Shown here one piece after another: positions 1 through 10,510 of a stretch of 64,000 nt of DNA. Under the pieces are notes generated by a model. It had not been told where the DNA came from. It searched no databases and worked only from the letters and a program-made list of their open reading frames with translations. Where the stretch lies: contig JAUPFP010000061.1 of assembly GCA_036925085.1 (NCBI GenBank), positions 175,001-239,000 of the forward strand. Reading direction: 5' to 3'. This stretch comes from Brachycybe producta. Taxonomy: Eukaryota > Arthropoda > Diplopoda > Playtdesmida > Andrognathidae. The stretch's first letter is position 1. Every line of letters starts with the position of its first letter. The translations under genes were made by a program, and so were the position numbers.

Positions 1-176
1 CCACTCAAATCGCCTCCATTTGCAGTCCGTTTATCACGGATTCGCATGAAGTAATCGACCGCAAAATCAAGAATGTCATTCGGTTTTTCCATTAAAAATT
101 CAATTGTGAATTCCAAGAGTAAACTTTGAAATTCGGCTGGAATGTGTGGATAGGGATTTACATTGTCGCCACTCAT
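1..176 (-). CDS. PKA type II regulatory subunit, N-terminal exon (partial)
   Basis: The minus strand reads 58 codons from an ATG at 176-174 to the window edge. The protein starts MSGDNVNPYPHIPAEFQSLL and continues with a helix-turn-helix pattern; the second helix contains DILDFAVDYFMRIRDKR. This is the four-helix-bundle dimerization/docking (D/D) domain of PKA RII subunits: IP near residue 12, aliphatic residues on helix I, then the P-x-D-[IL]-x-[DE]-F-A-V-x-Y-F-x-R-[IL]-R signature. In the family this domain dimerizes RII and docks the holoenzyme on A-kinase anchoring proteins; the inhibitor and cAMP-binding domains would lie beyond the left edge. AAA precedes the ATG, and upstream sequence is CAA/CAT-rich without a frame. 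The isolated D/D fold also occurs in sperm proteins such as CABYR, SPA17 and ROPN1, but the N-terminal placement and wording favour RII. Confidence 0.82.
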   Translation of the reverse strand, partial: MSGDNVNPYPHIPAEFQSLLLEFTIEFLMEKPNDILDFAVDYFMRIRDKRTANGGDLS

Positions 177-800
177 TTTGTCGTTGTTGTTGTTGTTGTT
201 GATGTTGATGTTGATGCAAAGACACAGAATCACAATTAAAATTAAATTAAAACTGATGAACACACACACAAATGCACATACAGATTTTTAAAAAAAAAAT
301 CTAAGAAAAAAATTGTTGAATTCTTATTTGACCGGGTACAATACAAAAAGAAAAAAGAAAAAAACATACATGCACCAAAAAGATTTGTCAAAAACAAAAA
401 TGGTGCCTTGAACGTGGCCACATTGAAAAAAAATAAGGATGATTTTTCAAGACCTTATTTTCAAAATTGATGATGATGAAGATGATGATGATGATGATGA
501 TGATGATATTGATAATAAATGCAGCATACTTTTAAGTTCACTTTTGTTTTGCAGCCATAATTACTAAAAGGTGAAGCAAAACAAAAAAGGGGCTGAAAAT
601 GTGTTTGTTTTGTTTGTTTGTTTGATGGCTACCAACCAAAAAAAAAAAAAAAAATCGACCGAACACTTTTTTTTCATAAAATTCTCCTTTTATCAATGCT
701 TTTTCTATAGGTGGCCACCGCGCGCACTCACTATACTGTAGTCAAGTCAGTCACTCACTCTCAGCGTTGATTGCTCTCGAAATCTTCCTCTTCTCTTATT
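177..800 (-). promoter_or_regulatory. 5' UTR and probable upstream region of the PKA RII gene
   Basis: No coding frame is seen. Next to the start codon the minus strand is CAA/CAT repeats (186-213). A GAT/ATC triplet run lies at 470-507 and poly-A at 638-654. A more complex, GC-richer patch at about 715-790 is the best candidate for a transcription start, but no TATA box or initiator is convincing. The role is inferred only from position upstream of the exon. Confidence 0.35.
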
Positions 801-1480
801 TTTTTTGCAATGCTCCTCCACGTTAATGGAGTACGATAAAGGAAGAAGGGGGGGAAGGGAGGCCCTTTTGCCTTAATTTCACAACATCCTTTTCCCCTCT
901 TTTTAAGCAAAAAAAAAAATATATATATATATTTATAAAAAATGTGGAAGAAATTGGTTTATGTTGAGCGTTGTAGGTCACAAAAATACAAAGCAAAGCG
1001 GCAGGTGTCGCACTCTCCACTCTGGCTCCTTTTCTACCCATTTCCTCCTTATCCTCCTCCACCTCCCCCTTGTCCTTTGCACCATTTCCATCTTTTCTGC
1101 GGGGTCGTCGTTGCCTGGGAAAATTCATTGATTTTATTTTTCTGGGGTTTTGTTTTTCTATTGGTGGTTTTCGTTTGCAGACGAGTTGTAGTTTTATTTA
1201 TTTACTATTTTTTTTTGTTGCAAGGCTTATATATGTGAAATGGCGCTTTTGTTAACTCACTTTTTGTCTAAAAGCTCCCCCTTAAAATTCAAAATCTATT
1301 TCACTGCTTAGCTTTCTTCTCTTTTTTTCTTTCTCTCTCTCTCTCTGCGTTATAAAGCATGATAGAGCCATAGAGAGGTTTAAGAACTCTGCTTATTACA
1401 TGTATTAAATAGTATTTAATATAAATTAAAGATGCGTGTTTAAATCTAACTAGAATTTTATAAAGAATTATTACAATTAA
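801..1480. other. Intergenic or intronic low-complexity DNA
   Basis: AT-rich with homopolymers, a short TA run near 920 and a pyrimidine-rich plus strand at 1010-1350 (CCT and TCTC runs). Open frames here arise from the pyrimidine bias and encode low-complexity peptides. No gene or transposon recognised. Confidence 0.5.
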
Positions 1481-1482
1481 TA

Positions 1483-2208
1483 CCCAGGGGATATAGACAT
1501 TTGCCCTATGGACCCTTGCCGTAAAGTCATTTCACCTAAAACCATTTGCCCTAAAGGGACATTTGCCCTAAAACCATTCGCCTTAAAGGGACATTTGCCC
1601 TAAAACCATTTGCTCTAATACCATTTTCCCTAAAAGGACATTTGCCCTAAAACCATTTGATGTATAGGGAGATTTCCTCTAAAAACATTTGCCCTAAAAC
1701 CACTTTTTTGTTCTCTCCTTTTGTATGGTTTAGTGTCTTTCAGTGGAATAGGTTCTGTGTGCCACATGAGCACAAAAATTGCCAAATAACGTAAATTTGC
1801 ACTACTGATTTGGGCAAATGTCCTTTTAGGGCAAGTGGTTTTAAGGCAAATGTCCCTTTAAGGCAAATAGTTTTAGGGCAAATGTCCCTTTAGGGCAAAT
1901 GATTTTAGGGCAAGTGTCTAAAGGGCAAATGTCCCTTTAGGGAAAATAGCTTTAGTGCAAGTCTCAATTGAGCAAGTGTCTTCAGGGGGGGCAATTGTGG
2001 GGCAAATATTTTTAGGGAAAATGGTTTCAGGGCAAATATCCCTTTATTGCAAATGGCTGTAGGGCAAATATCCCTTTATTGCAAATGGCTGTAGGGCAAA
2101 TATCCCTTTAAGGCAAATGGTTTTAGGGCACATGGTTTTTTGGCAAATGTCTCTTTAGGGCAAATGATTTTAGGGCAAATATCCTTTTATGGCAAATGTC
2201 CCTTTAGT
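1483..2208. mobile_element. Foldback-like element FB1, copy 1 (ATTTGCCCTAAA arms)
   Basis: Left arm (about 1495-1700) is a degenerate tandem array of ATTTGCCCTAAA units in which ACC and GGGAC alternate as linkers. Right arm (about 1808-2208) is the same array in reverse complement (TTTAGGGCAAAT). Between them lies a core of about 105 bp without the repeat. The left edge carries GGATATAGACATTTGCCCT. The same edge, core and arms recur at 46.2-47.1 kb and 55.65-56.2 kb, so this is a dispersed unit rather than a local expansion. No protein is encoded. Minisatellite inverted arms around a core resemble Drosophila FB elements; no target-site duplication could be fixed. Confidence 0.7.
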
Positions 2209-2209
2209 G

Positions 2210-2213
<4 letters not shown>

Positions 2214-2265
<52 letters not shown>
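2214..2265. repeat. (TA)n microsatellite
   Basis: About 26 uninterrupted TA units between FB1 and the inverted Tc1-like element; it replaces the outermost ~50 bp of that element's left arm. Confidence 0.95.
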
Positions 2266-2267
<2 letters not shown>

Positions 2268-3385
2268 ATTCACCTTAAATTTTCAAGATAAAGAGAGCAT
2301 CTTATAAGTTTTTGCTAGGCAGAAAACAAATTTTTTAAAAAGGTAAAAACTAAAAAGAATTAAAAACTGGAAAATGACCTTTTCATGATTATAGACGCAC
2401 TAATAAACTTTTCACTTTTATTACAGTGACAAAATAAAATACTGAACACAACAGTAATATTAAAATTAATAAAGTATACAACTGTCCTGAAGTTTTATAA
2501 CTGAAAACATTCTTTTCTACATACTGCAAATTTACAAAAATTCTGCCCGAAGTAGCTAAAGTGGCACTTTTCAGCTCTACTAATGTATTATTATCATGGC
2601 AATCTGCTTAATCATCATGTATGGTGATGTACCAAATGTTCTCTATAGGATTTAAGTTGAGGGAACATTTCGGCCATTTGAAAGTGGTGATATTTTGGTT
2701 TCATAACCATTTCTTTGTTAGGTTACTGGAGCAAACTGGTGCATTTTCTTGCTGGAATACGAAGCTAATGATACGGAATTGATGTTTTTTAAGGTAGTGC
2801 ATATCCTCCCAACATTGTTTGATAAATGATGATATTTGTTTTGGTTGAAATGAATCCTAAGCTATGTATTTCAAAAGCTATGCTACTCATTCCAAAGACA
2901 CTAAATGTTTCCCATATCATTAGGCTCACCCAATGCCAAACTTTTGATTAGAAAAATATTGTTTTCCTCATATCCTTCCAATATGAAGAAAAGAAGGAAA
3001 AAAAAACTTCAAGATCATCAAGATTGAATTTTTCCCTCTCAGAAAGTTTGGTGGTGGGAGCCTAACAATATGAGAAGTGTTTAGTGTCCCTTGTATTGAG
3101 TAGCTTTTCTTTCATTTCAACCAAAAAAATAATGTTTATTATCAGACAACATTATGAGAGTGTTTACTAACGGACTAAAGTGTTAGCTTAGTATTCGAGC
3201 AAGAAAATGCACCTGTTTACTACAGTAACATAAGGAATGAATGGTTAATAAACCCAAATATCACCACTCTCTAATGGCCGGCATCTTAAGCAGATTGCCA
3301 TGATTATACTACATCAGCAGTAGAGCTGAAAAGTGGCATTTTAGCTGCTTCTGGGCAGAATTTTTGTAAATTTGCTTATAAATAT
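2266..3385. mobile_element. Inverted Tc1/mariner-like element, truncated copy
   Basis: The sequence matches the complete element at 58747-60316 through both arms. The left arm starts at GATTCACCTTAAATTTTCAA; the arms meet in a short loop near 2950-3010. Each arm carries decayed transposase 3'-end sequence: on the minus strand of the left arm the region before the 'DLNPIEN' motif and the 'QQ-NAP' motif near 2730-2755 can be traced. The left tip is lost against the TA run, and the right arm ends abruptly at 3385 where an LTR begins, so about 330 bp of the right arm is missing. Non-coding today. Confidence 0.7.
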
Positions 3386-4078
3386 TGTAACACCCAGTAA
3401 CTCCCGTTTCCACCTAAACCATTGCCTGGGGGTAAACAACTCCTGCTTTTCCCTCCCTCCTCTCTGACTCACACTTCTGACGCACATCGAAGTGGCGGAG
3501 TGATACACTTAGGACCATGGTCACTTGGACCTGGTTACACCTCGTGGGTGTACACAGGTCCAAGGTATAAAAGTATCGTGTTCCTCTTTGTTCCTTGTCT
3601 TTGTCTTTGCTTTCTTTTGTACTACGTAGGTATTTATCCGTATCACATCATGGGCATGAGGATGCACCTTTGATTATCGAATTCATTCTCGTAAACAAGT
3701 GTTTCCGTACAAGAATGAACAGTGTTATAATGGAAATCTGCGTTGTCTTCACGTTTGGTAACAATTAACTTCTCTACAGAGGCCGGAGACATCATAAGGC
3801 AGGAGACATACTATCCTGAAGAAGCTACAACATCTTCTATCGGTAGCAACAACAGAAGATGATGTACATCAGCATCAACCGAGAGAAGGATGGCCACCAT
3901 CCTTCTGCATCGATTTCACCCCCTATGCAGGAGGATGATAGTAATCCAACTTCATCCGGCTATTTCTGTAACTCGGATATTCTTTGTGTGGTTCCCGCAC
4001 AATACAGAGAAGAGGCGAGTCACTGAAAACACCATCTATAAGTCGGTAAAATTAGGAGGGTGATGTCAAAAGCTCACA
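3386..4078 (+). mobile_element. LTR of family LTR-A (693 bp), probable 5' LTR
   Basis: Begins TGTAACACCCAG and ends GCTCACA, the TG...CA rule. Inside are a core promoter (GGTATAAAAG near 3563) about 180 bp from the start, an AATGAACAGTG segment where sister copies have AATAAA, and a GCGTTGTCTTCACG stretch shared by all copies. Unlike the solo copies, the sequence after the terminal CA is a primer-site-like motif rather than a target duplication, so this is read as a 5' LTR with some internal sequence. It interrupts the right arm of the inverted Tc1-like element. TATA, poly(A) signal and 4-bp duplications in sister copies fit Ty3/Gypsy or BEL/Pao LTRs; no pol remains to decide. Confidence 0.72.
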
Positions 4079-4080
4079 TT

Positions 4081-4097
4081 TGGTGGAGGTGCGGGGT
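4081..4097 (+). other. Putative primer-binding site, tRNA-Ala-like
   Basis: TGGTGGAGGTGCGGGG starts 2 nt after the LTR end. TGG is the complement of the tRNA CCA tail, and TGGTGGAGATGCGGGG would be the complement of a typical insect tRNA-Ala 3' end (from memory), so 15 of 16 positions fit. Position directly after a TG...CA repeat is the main support. Confidence 0.5.
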
Positions 4098-5145
4098 ATG
4101 CCTCCATTTGCCTTCTCTGACCTTTCTACAGAAGCCGCCCTTTGTCCTAAGTTTTGTGATTGTGCCTCACGATCCTTCGTCCATCCTTTTCATGTAGGGG
4201 CCATGTGTTGAAAGAGACCAGCGATCACATCAATGGTCGACCACGTGGCACCGAATCTGTGGAACCGCATGTTGAAAGAGACTCTGTGAATACACACATC
4301 ACAAGTTGACCGTGCAATTCTGTGTCCTGTCCAGAGAGACACGTGGAGAAAGAACTTTTGTCTGCCATCTGCTTAGCACTCGGGGGAACACGGAGGCAAC
4401 TGTTGTGGACACGTGTTTCCGTCCATGTTTTTGTGTTTTATGTTTTATGTTTTATTGTCATCCTCTGTTTTCTTAACTCTTCTTTATATTTCGAAGTGAA
4501 ACCCACTTGACCCTCCTCCGTATCATTGGTTGGTAGGTGGGCAACACTTCAAGCAAATTCTTTTTAATCTCCAAAAAGAGTTTGCTCAGCTGAAACTCTG
4601 TATCATTGTGAGGAAAGCAAACAAGTCTCAGCTACTTGTCTTTCTACCTATTAATAGGCCTTTAAAAGATGTGTGTCTTTTAAATGTTCCTATAACCTTC
4701 ATTCTTTTATTTTAATTTTCCTAGCAAGTTTTAATCCTAACTAAGTATTATTGTTAATGGCTTACAAGCTAAAACACTCTTTTTCTAGTCACATGGGACT
4801 CTCTTTCTTGTCCCCTCTACTATTTGTTCTTTTGTTCATCCATTGTGCTTCCCTTGGGACTCTCTATGTCTTGGGTGAGCTTAGTTAGCTCCGGAAGTCT
4901 TAAAGAGACCATTACCCCCAGGATTTTTTGTTGAAATATCGTCTAGACTTACCCAACAATTGCTAAAATAAAATGAAGTGATTTTTGTTAGTCACCAAAC
5001 ACCGCCATTTTAAATTTCTAAAAACAAAAGTCTCCCCCTCAATTTACCCCCTCAATTTACCCCCTAACCCCCTCACTTTACCCCTATTCATACTAAAATC
5101 AATACAACTGTCACATCAATTCGAGAGCCACATGGCAGGTGGGAT
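4098..5145 (+). other. Remnant internal region of the LTR element, no recognisable gag/pol
   Basis: This follows the putative primer site. The first ~450 bp is less AT-rich than its surroundings and has internal duplications (for example GTTGAAAGAGAC at about 4208 and 4272), but frames are short and broken; a 62-codon frame at 4322-4510 resembles nothing I know. Beyond about 4520 it becomes ordinary AT-rich DNA, with a CCCCCTCAATTTAC short tandem repeat near 5030-5090. Where the element stops is unclear. Confidence 0.35.
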
Positions 5146-5149
5146 AATT

Positions 5150-5364
5150 CCAATATATCCATAGAACTTTGAAATGAATAGGAAATACACGTATTTGAAC
5201 AGTGAATTAAAAGTAATAGGAAATACATGTATTTGAATAGTAAATTAAAATTAATGTGAAATACATGTATTTGAATAGTAAATTAAAATTAATGTAAGGT
5301 GACAACACAGGCAAAAGGCTTAAATATCGATATATCGATATTTTTCGAGTAGAGGAGTATACTT
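5150..5364. repeat. Tandem repeat block, left part (about 42-bp subunits)
   Basis: Four degenerate copies of a unit containing GGAAATACATGTATTTGAAT are followed by a segment with ATCGATATATCGATAT and ending GAGGAGTATACTT. The same series recurs at 8470-8617. The LTR-A copy that starts at 5365 inserted here; its duplicated target ACTT is 5361-5364 and 8355-8358. Confidence 0.75.
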
Positions 5365-5756
5365 TGTGAGCTTTTGACATCGACTATATTTTTTGACCAA
5401 CTTGTAGATTTTGTTTTCTGTAACTTTTTTCTCTGCACCGCGCGGTGCCCGCACGGAGAAGATTCGAGCTACAGAAAGAGTTGGATGATGATGGATTGCG
5501 ATGGGGGTGAAATCTGTGCAGAAGGATGGTGGCCATCCTATCCTCCGTCGACGCTGATATACATCTCCTCCTGTTGATATTTACCAGCAATGGAAGATGT
5601 TCTAGCTGCATTAGGATCGGTATGCGCTTTTTACCTTATGGTGTCTCCAGCCTCTGTAGAGAAGTTATTAGTTTCCAAACATGAAGACAACGAGGTTTCT
5701 TATTGTAACACTTTTATTCATCTTTGTATAGAAACGTAAAGAGTACAAAGACAAAT

Positions 5757-8070
5757 ATTATTTGAATTTGAATTTGAAAAATTACACTGCAAGCAGCCAT
5801 AAAGGCCTATGGCAGAGGGACAAGAGTCCAAGTGCAGCATAGAAAATGCATTGTCAAAACCAGAAAATATAAAACCCTAATGATATAAACCCAACAACAA
5901 TTTCAATATTTTTAATGCTGCAAATATATGCATTGTCAAAACAAAATTATGACTCCCATAAAATATGTTTTTCCTGCATAAAATCCCCAGCAAGAGAGTT
6001 CCATTGTCGAATCGCCCTCGGGACAAATGACCAGTAATAAGAATCTGTTCGTGCAAAAATCTCTCCAACTTTGTTAGAGTGGTCACCTCTACCCAAATAT
6101 AATGCCCTGCAAAGTTTATTTGAAGTAGGTTTAGGGCAAGAGCCTACTAGCATTCGATTAAAGATATTAAGATTAAAATCTGAACGTCTTGCAAGTAAAC
6201 TATCCCAACCAAGCTCTGAAAGCATTTTAGTTACACTGTCGGCATATCCATATTTACCACAAACAAACCTAGCAGCCCTGCGTTGGACCATTTCTATAGA
6301 GTGAGCTAAGTCCTCAGTGTGGGGATTCCACACGGAGCTGCAGTATTCTAGATGGGGACGTACTAATGATTGATATGCTATACATTTTACCTCCCTGGGA
6401 CACCTTCTTAGAACGCGTTGACTAAACCTAAGCATCTGCATAGACTTGGAAATAATCTGTTCGACATGCAGCTTCCAAGAAAGTTTAGCTGTAATCGTTA
6501 CCCCCAAATATTTATAAGAATTTACGTTATTAAGTGGAATGGCTCCTATTCTATATGGAAATATTATTGGTTTTTTTCCCCTAGCTACCCTCATTACACA
6601 ACATTTTCCCTTATTAAGTTGAAGTTGCCATTTAGAACACCATGCCTCTATTGCTTTCAAGTCACTATCAATAATATGGCAATCATTGTCAGAGGTAACC
6701 TCACGATAAATTATTGTATCATCTGCAAATAGCCGGCAATTGCTGCTAACTTGACTGCTGAGGTCATTGATATACAAAAGAAACAGAAGTGGACCCAACA
6801 CACTACCCTGAGGAACCCCTGATGTAACCCCTATCCAGTCAGATTCAGACCCACCTGCAACAACCCTTTGTTTCCTATCACTCAAAAAAGAATGCACCCA
6901 TTTATACACCTGTTCACCCAATCCATACCCACTAATTTTTGTCATTAGTTTTGAGTGAGAAACTGTGTCAAATGCCTTGCAGAAAAACCAAATCTATCTG
7001 ACTGCCTTTGTCTAAAATTTTCTGAAGGTCATCAACTAAAAGAATAAGCTGGGTTTCACATGAACGCCCCCTAAGAAACCCATGCTGGTTATCACACAAA
7101 AGATTGTTTTCCATAAGAAAATTCATTGAGGAGGAATATATAATATGTTCAAGGACCTTGCAAACTATCGAGGTTAAAGACACGGGTCTGTAATTAGTTA
7201 CCTGAGACTTGTCTCCTGATTTAAAAATTGGACTAACATTAGCTAATTTCCACATATCTGGTACAATACCTACATCTAAACTCTGTTGAAAAATTAACTG
7301 AAGGTATGGACCCAACTCTTTTGCAAGATTTTTTAAAATGATAGCATACATCCCATCTGGACCACAGGTTTTATTTGAGTCTAATTTTAGAAGTTGCTTG
7401 ACTATCCCATCTGCAGTTATTACAATTTGATCCATAAAAAGAGATGTTGAAGGAAAACCCTCATGTGGTATGCCATCATCAATTGTGAAGACCTTCTTGT
7501 ATTGTTCATTTAATAAGGTAGCTTTCCCTACTGGATCTGAAACAAGCTTCCCATTTGTGTCAACCAGAGAAGGAATAGATTCTCTACTTCGCCTAGAGTT
7601 CTTGATGTAACGCCAAGATAATTTTGGGTCCGTTTTTAACCATTCTCCAAGCATTTGTTTTAAAATTATCGTGAGCTAACAAGATTTCCCGTTTCGCTGC
7701 TGTGCGTGCAATACGGAATTCATTGCAATTCACTAATTTTGGGTGATTTCTAGCCCTATTCCTCCATAAGCGTTGCTTACGAAGAGCCCTTTTAACTTTG
7801 CTAGTGTACCATACTGGTGTGGCACAGTCTCTAACTACCTTGGTTGGAATAAAGGAGGAAGACCCATTTAAAATTAAACTATGAAATCGTGACCAATTCA
7901 AATTCACATTTTGAGGATGAAAACATTCTTTAAATTTATGAAAATTATCTATCAAATGTGACTTAAAACCATCCCAATTACATTTGTTAAAAAGAAACAC
8001 TACTCTTTTAACCTCAGAAATTTTTTCCACACATGCATTAACATCACATAAGACAATCTGATGATCACTA
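5757..8070 (-). mobile_element. CR1/jockey-type LINE, family LINE1, 5'-truncated copy
   Basis: A non-LTR retrotransposon running right to left. The 3' end carries ATTCAA-type hexamers (5757-5782) and a 3' UTR with CCTCTGCCATAGGCC; the 5' end stops inside the endonuclease C-terminus (SDHQIV motif near 8050). It interrupts an LTR-A copy. A sister copy at 33234-34715 and a tail fragment at 13349-13740 are closely similar, so the family moved fairly recently. Confidence 0.88.
5947..8066 (-). pseudogene. LINE1 ORF2: endonuclease C-terminus plus reverse transcriptase, frameshifted
   Basis: Three overlapping frames give one interrupted protein. 7593-8030 holds the endonuclease end and linker (SDHQIV, then KCNWDGFKSHL). 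6968-7654 holds the RT fingers: KTCGPDGM, NYRPVSLTS, NQHGFLRGRSCETQL. 5947-6945 holds GVPQGSVLGPLLFLLYINDL, the catalytic FADD at about 6715 and the C-terminal domain ending RTDSYYWSFVPRAIRQWNSL. Order and spacing are those of CR1/jockey-group ORF2. A short deletion at about 6966-6985 shifts frame and removes the motif A 'LDF' with its catalytic Asp; another frameshift lies near 7600-7650. In life the enzyme nicks target DNA and reverse-transcribes its own RNA there; this copy cannot. Confidence 0.85.
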
Positions 8071-8354
8071 ATTATTAATCAAAGGTACATCCTCATGCCC
8101 ATGATGTGGTACGGAAATATTCAACGTAATACAAATTTAGAGCAAAGACAAGGACAAGGAACAAAGAGGAACATGGTCCTTTTATACCTTGGACCTGTGT
8201 ACACCTACGAGGTGTAACCAGGTCCAAGTGACCAAGGTCCTAAGTGTATCACTCTGCCGTCAGAATATTAATTGGGAAAGGAGGGAGGGACAAACAGGAG
8301 TTGTTTACCCCCAGGCTATAGTTTTGGCGGGAGCAGGAGTTGCTGGGTGTTACA

Positions 8355-8745
8355 ACTTTTTATTGCTTTAGTTCCGATTCATGTTGTTTGTTGGCACATC
8401 TATCTGAAATTGCAAGTTTCTGCCAATTACGGATTCATTTTGAAGTTTTTTTTAATTAAGAAGGTACTTTAAAAAAACACGTATTTGAATAGTGAATTAA
8501 AAGTAATAGGAAATACATGTATTTGACTAGTGAATTAAAAGTAATGTGAGGTGACAACACAGGCAAGAGGCTTAAATATCGATATATCAATATTTTTTGA
8601 GTAGAGGAGTATACTTTTTATTACTTTAGTTCTGATTCATGTTGTTTGGTGGCGCATCTATCTGAAATTACAAGTTTCTACCAAATACCGATTCATTTTG
8701 AAGTTTATTTTTTAATTAAGAAGGTACTATTAAAAAATAAACATC
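8355..8745. repeat. Tandem duplication (about 262-bp unit), right part
   Basis: 8358-8477 and 8617-8735 are two copies of one sequence (GCATCTATCTGAAATT... to AAGAAGGTACT), separated by a second copy of the 5150-5364 block. This is a 262-bp tandem array whose first junction was the landing site of the LTR-A insertion. Confidence 0.7.
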
Positions 8746-9385
8746 ATTTTTATAATCATAATTTTAAGTAGAAATTTCTAGAGGTTATGGTCTCTTTAAA
8801 AAGCTTTAACAAGTACGAAAATTGTGTACTATTCTAGGCTGTAACAACATTCGTAATTTTTTTTTAATTTGTTCTGAAATTACTACCAAATTTGAAATAA
8901 AAATGTTTTCTCACAAATATCTCCAAGATAAAAACGAGACAGTTTCGTAGAAATATCACCCATTAATTAACATAAAACAATTATTTGTTAATTAAAGAAC
9001 TAATTGTCGTGTGTGGTCTACTTTAACAGCAACAAGTGAGAGAGACAGAGACAGAGGAGACCTGGTATATTCCAATTAAAAGTTACTTAACTCTTTGGTG
9101 GCGTCTAACATTGCCGCTGAATCATTATATGATGAGTAAAACAGAATTTGGTCGGATGACCCTTGGGAATGGTCATCAACACTGCAATCCAGTTATCTTC
9201 TGGCTATATTCATGCAATGTACCATAACATGAAATGCTAGCAGACAATTAGGTTGAATTCTAATTTTGCATAACAATTATAACAACAACAAAAAAACAAT
9301 AACAGAATAATGTCATTTGCAAACTTTTTCCTAAACTAAAAATTCGTCCCTGTTTTTTTAGGATTATAGAAAAGAGTGTTTTTTA
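8746..9385. other. No gene seen
   Basis: AT-rich sequence with short AATT-rich and AACAAC runs. Small frames (for example 9036-9227) have no recognisable similarity. Confidence 0.45.
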
Positions 9386-9389
9386 CAAT

Positions 9390-9830
9390 TACAATTACAA
9401 TTAGTACTCTGCTAGCAGACAAATAGGCCTATGGCAGAGGGACCTAAAAGTCCACATGCAGCATTAAGCTTTGTCAAGCACATATACGTGCACATATATA
9501 CAAACAAAACGAATATACAATTGTCAATCTCACAAAACAAAATTATAAGTATTCACCACTGCCTCAGGAAGACAGTTCCATTGTCTTATAACTCTAGGAA
9601 AAAAAGACCAATAATATGAATCTGTCCTAGCAAAAATCTCCCTAGTTTTTCTAGAATATCACTGGACTGTGGTTTAGGACAATCACCACGTGTAATTTTT
9701 CCAAACAATTTCAAACTTAACTCAGCCCTGCGATGTGCCAAACTATGCCATTGTAGCACTGACAGCATCTCAGTGACACTATCTGTAAATTTTGCTGAAC
9801 CATTTCAACTGAGTGAGTGTGAAATATGAC
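9390..9830 (-). mobile_element. LINE2 (CR1-type) 3' fragment
   Basis: A second LINE family. The tail is AATTGT hexamers near 9390-9405, then CTCTGCCATAGGCC in the 3' UTR. On the minus strand the end of ORF2 is readable with frameshifts: TEMLSVLQWHSLAHRRAEL, then CPKPQS and, in another frame, ARTDSYYW-like sequence. It corresponds residue by residue to the end of LINE1 ORF2 but is clearly diverged. Other pieces lie at 19918-20158 and 49311-50140. Confidence 0.75.
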
Positions 9831-10119
9831 TTTGGCCCCCCTGCCATTAGGCTTTAGGCCACCCATGCCCATGGGCACACCCACCAAACCAGTATTCATC
9901 AACTGGGCAACCCCACAGCCAAAAGTAGCTGAGCTGGCACCCAGGTTGTCTCTAAAGAAATGTTCCCAAATAAGACACATATTAGTATGAATGTCATTTT
10001 CCCAGCTGAGAAATAGGATATGTCACCCATCTCTCAACTAATGTTCACATTATTGATGAAGGACATCTATAGTAGTGTTGTCTGCATTGAATGTTGCAAT
10101 TAGTAGTTCACTGTATACA

Positions 10120-10510
10120 CTCCTAGTCCAAGTCTGTACTACTTGCAGATGTGCTCCTGGGTTCCTCCTGTACTACATAGCGAAAAAAGACAGTTGCTGC
10201 AAAGGGACGAAATGATGGTAACAGGTCTACCTTTAAGAGTTCTTGAACAGAAACTGGCCACAGTACATTTTGGTCCCAGCCAGCCTTATTTACTGCCATC
10301 ACAAGATGATTGCGAGCAGTCACTCTCCGGAAGCAAGCAACGATACAAGATGTGATCCACATTGTCAGATTCATTTGCCTCACATGGACACTGGCCATTC
10401 GTATTTGTGAGCTTAAGGTGTTTGAAATAGCAACTAAAATGGCCATGGCCTGTCAGCAGCTGTACCAGACATCCTGAGCAAATGGTTCCAGCCAGAGTCA
10501 TGCTGGGGAG
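10120..10510 (-). pseudogene. I-group LINE ORF2 C-terminus, decayed
   Basis: The minus strand encodes VQLLTGHGHFSCYFKHLKL, then CPCEANESDNVDHILYRC: the T-x-[LM]-L-T-G-H-G-x-F-x-x-Y motif followed by a C-x-C...H-x-L-x-x-C cluster that ends ORF2 of I/R1-group LINEs. The same module in a different copy is at 35789-36058 (QMLTGHGSFNTYLKHFKL, DTVDHVLWD). Weak similarity may extend to about 10800. Frames are broken and no RT is adjacent. Confidence 0.65.

Larger units (their letters stand above)
5365..8354 (-). mobile_element. Solo LTR of family LTR-A, split by a LINE
   Basis: On the plus strand it begins TGTGAGC and ends TGTTACA, the reverse complement of the LTR-A ends, and is flanked by ACTT at 5361-5364 and 8355-8358, an exact 4-bp duplication. 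LTR sequence occupies 5365 to about 5745 and about 8071-8354 (about 664 bp together, matching other copies); the rest is a CR1-type LINE inserted later. The TTTTATACC promoter complement lies near 8180. Both sides run straight into host repeat sequence, so no internal element region is present: a solo LTR left by LTR-LTR recombination. Confidence 0.8.

Noticed and set aside
942-1238. Overlapping hydrophobic/Pro-rich frames
   Set aside because: Caused by pyrimidine-rich low complexity; no similarity or splice structure.
1483-2208. Plant-type telomere repeat (CCCTAAA/TTTAGGG)
   Set aside because: The heptamer occurs once per ~16-bp unit, never in direct tandem, and the array reverses around a core.
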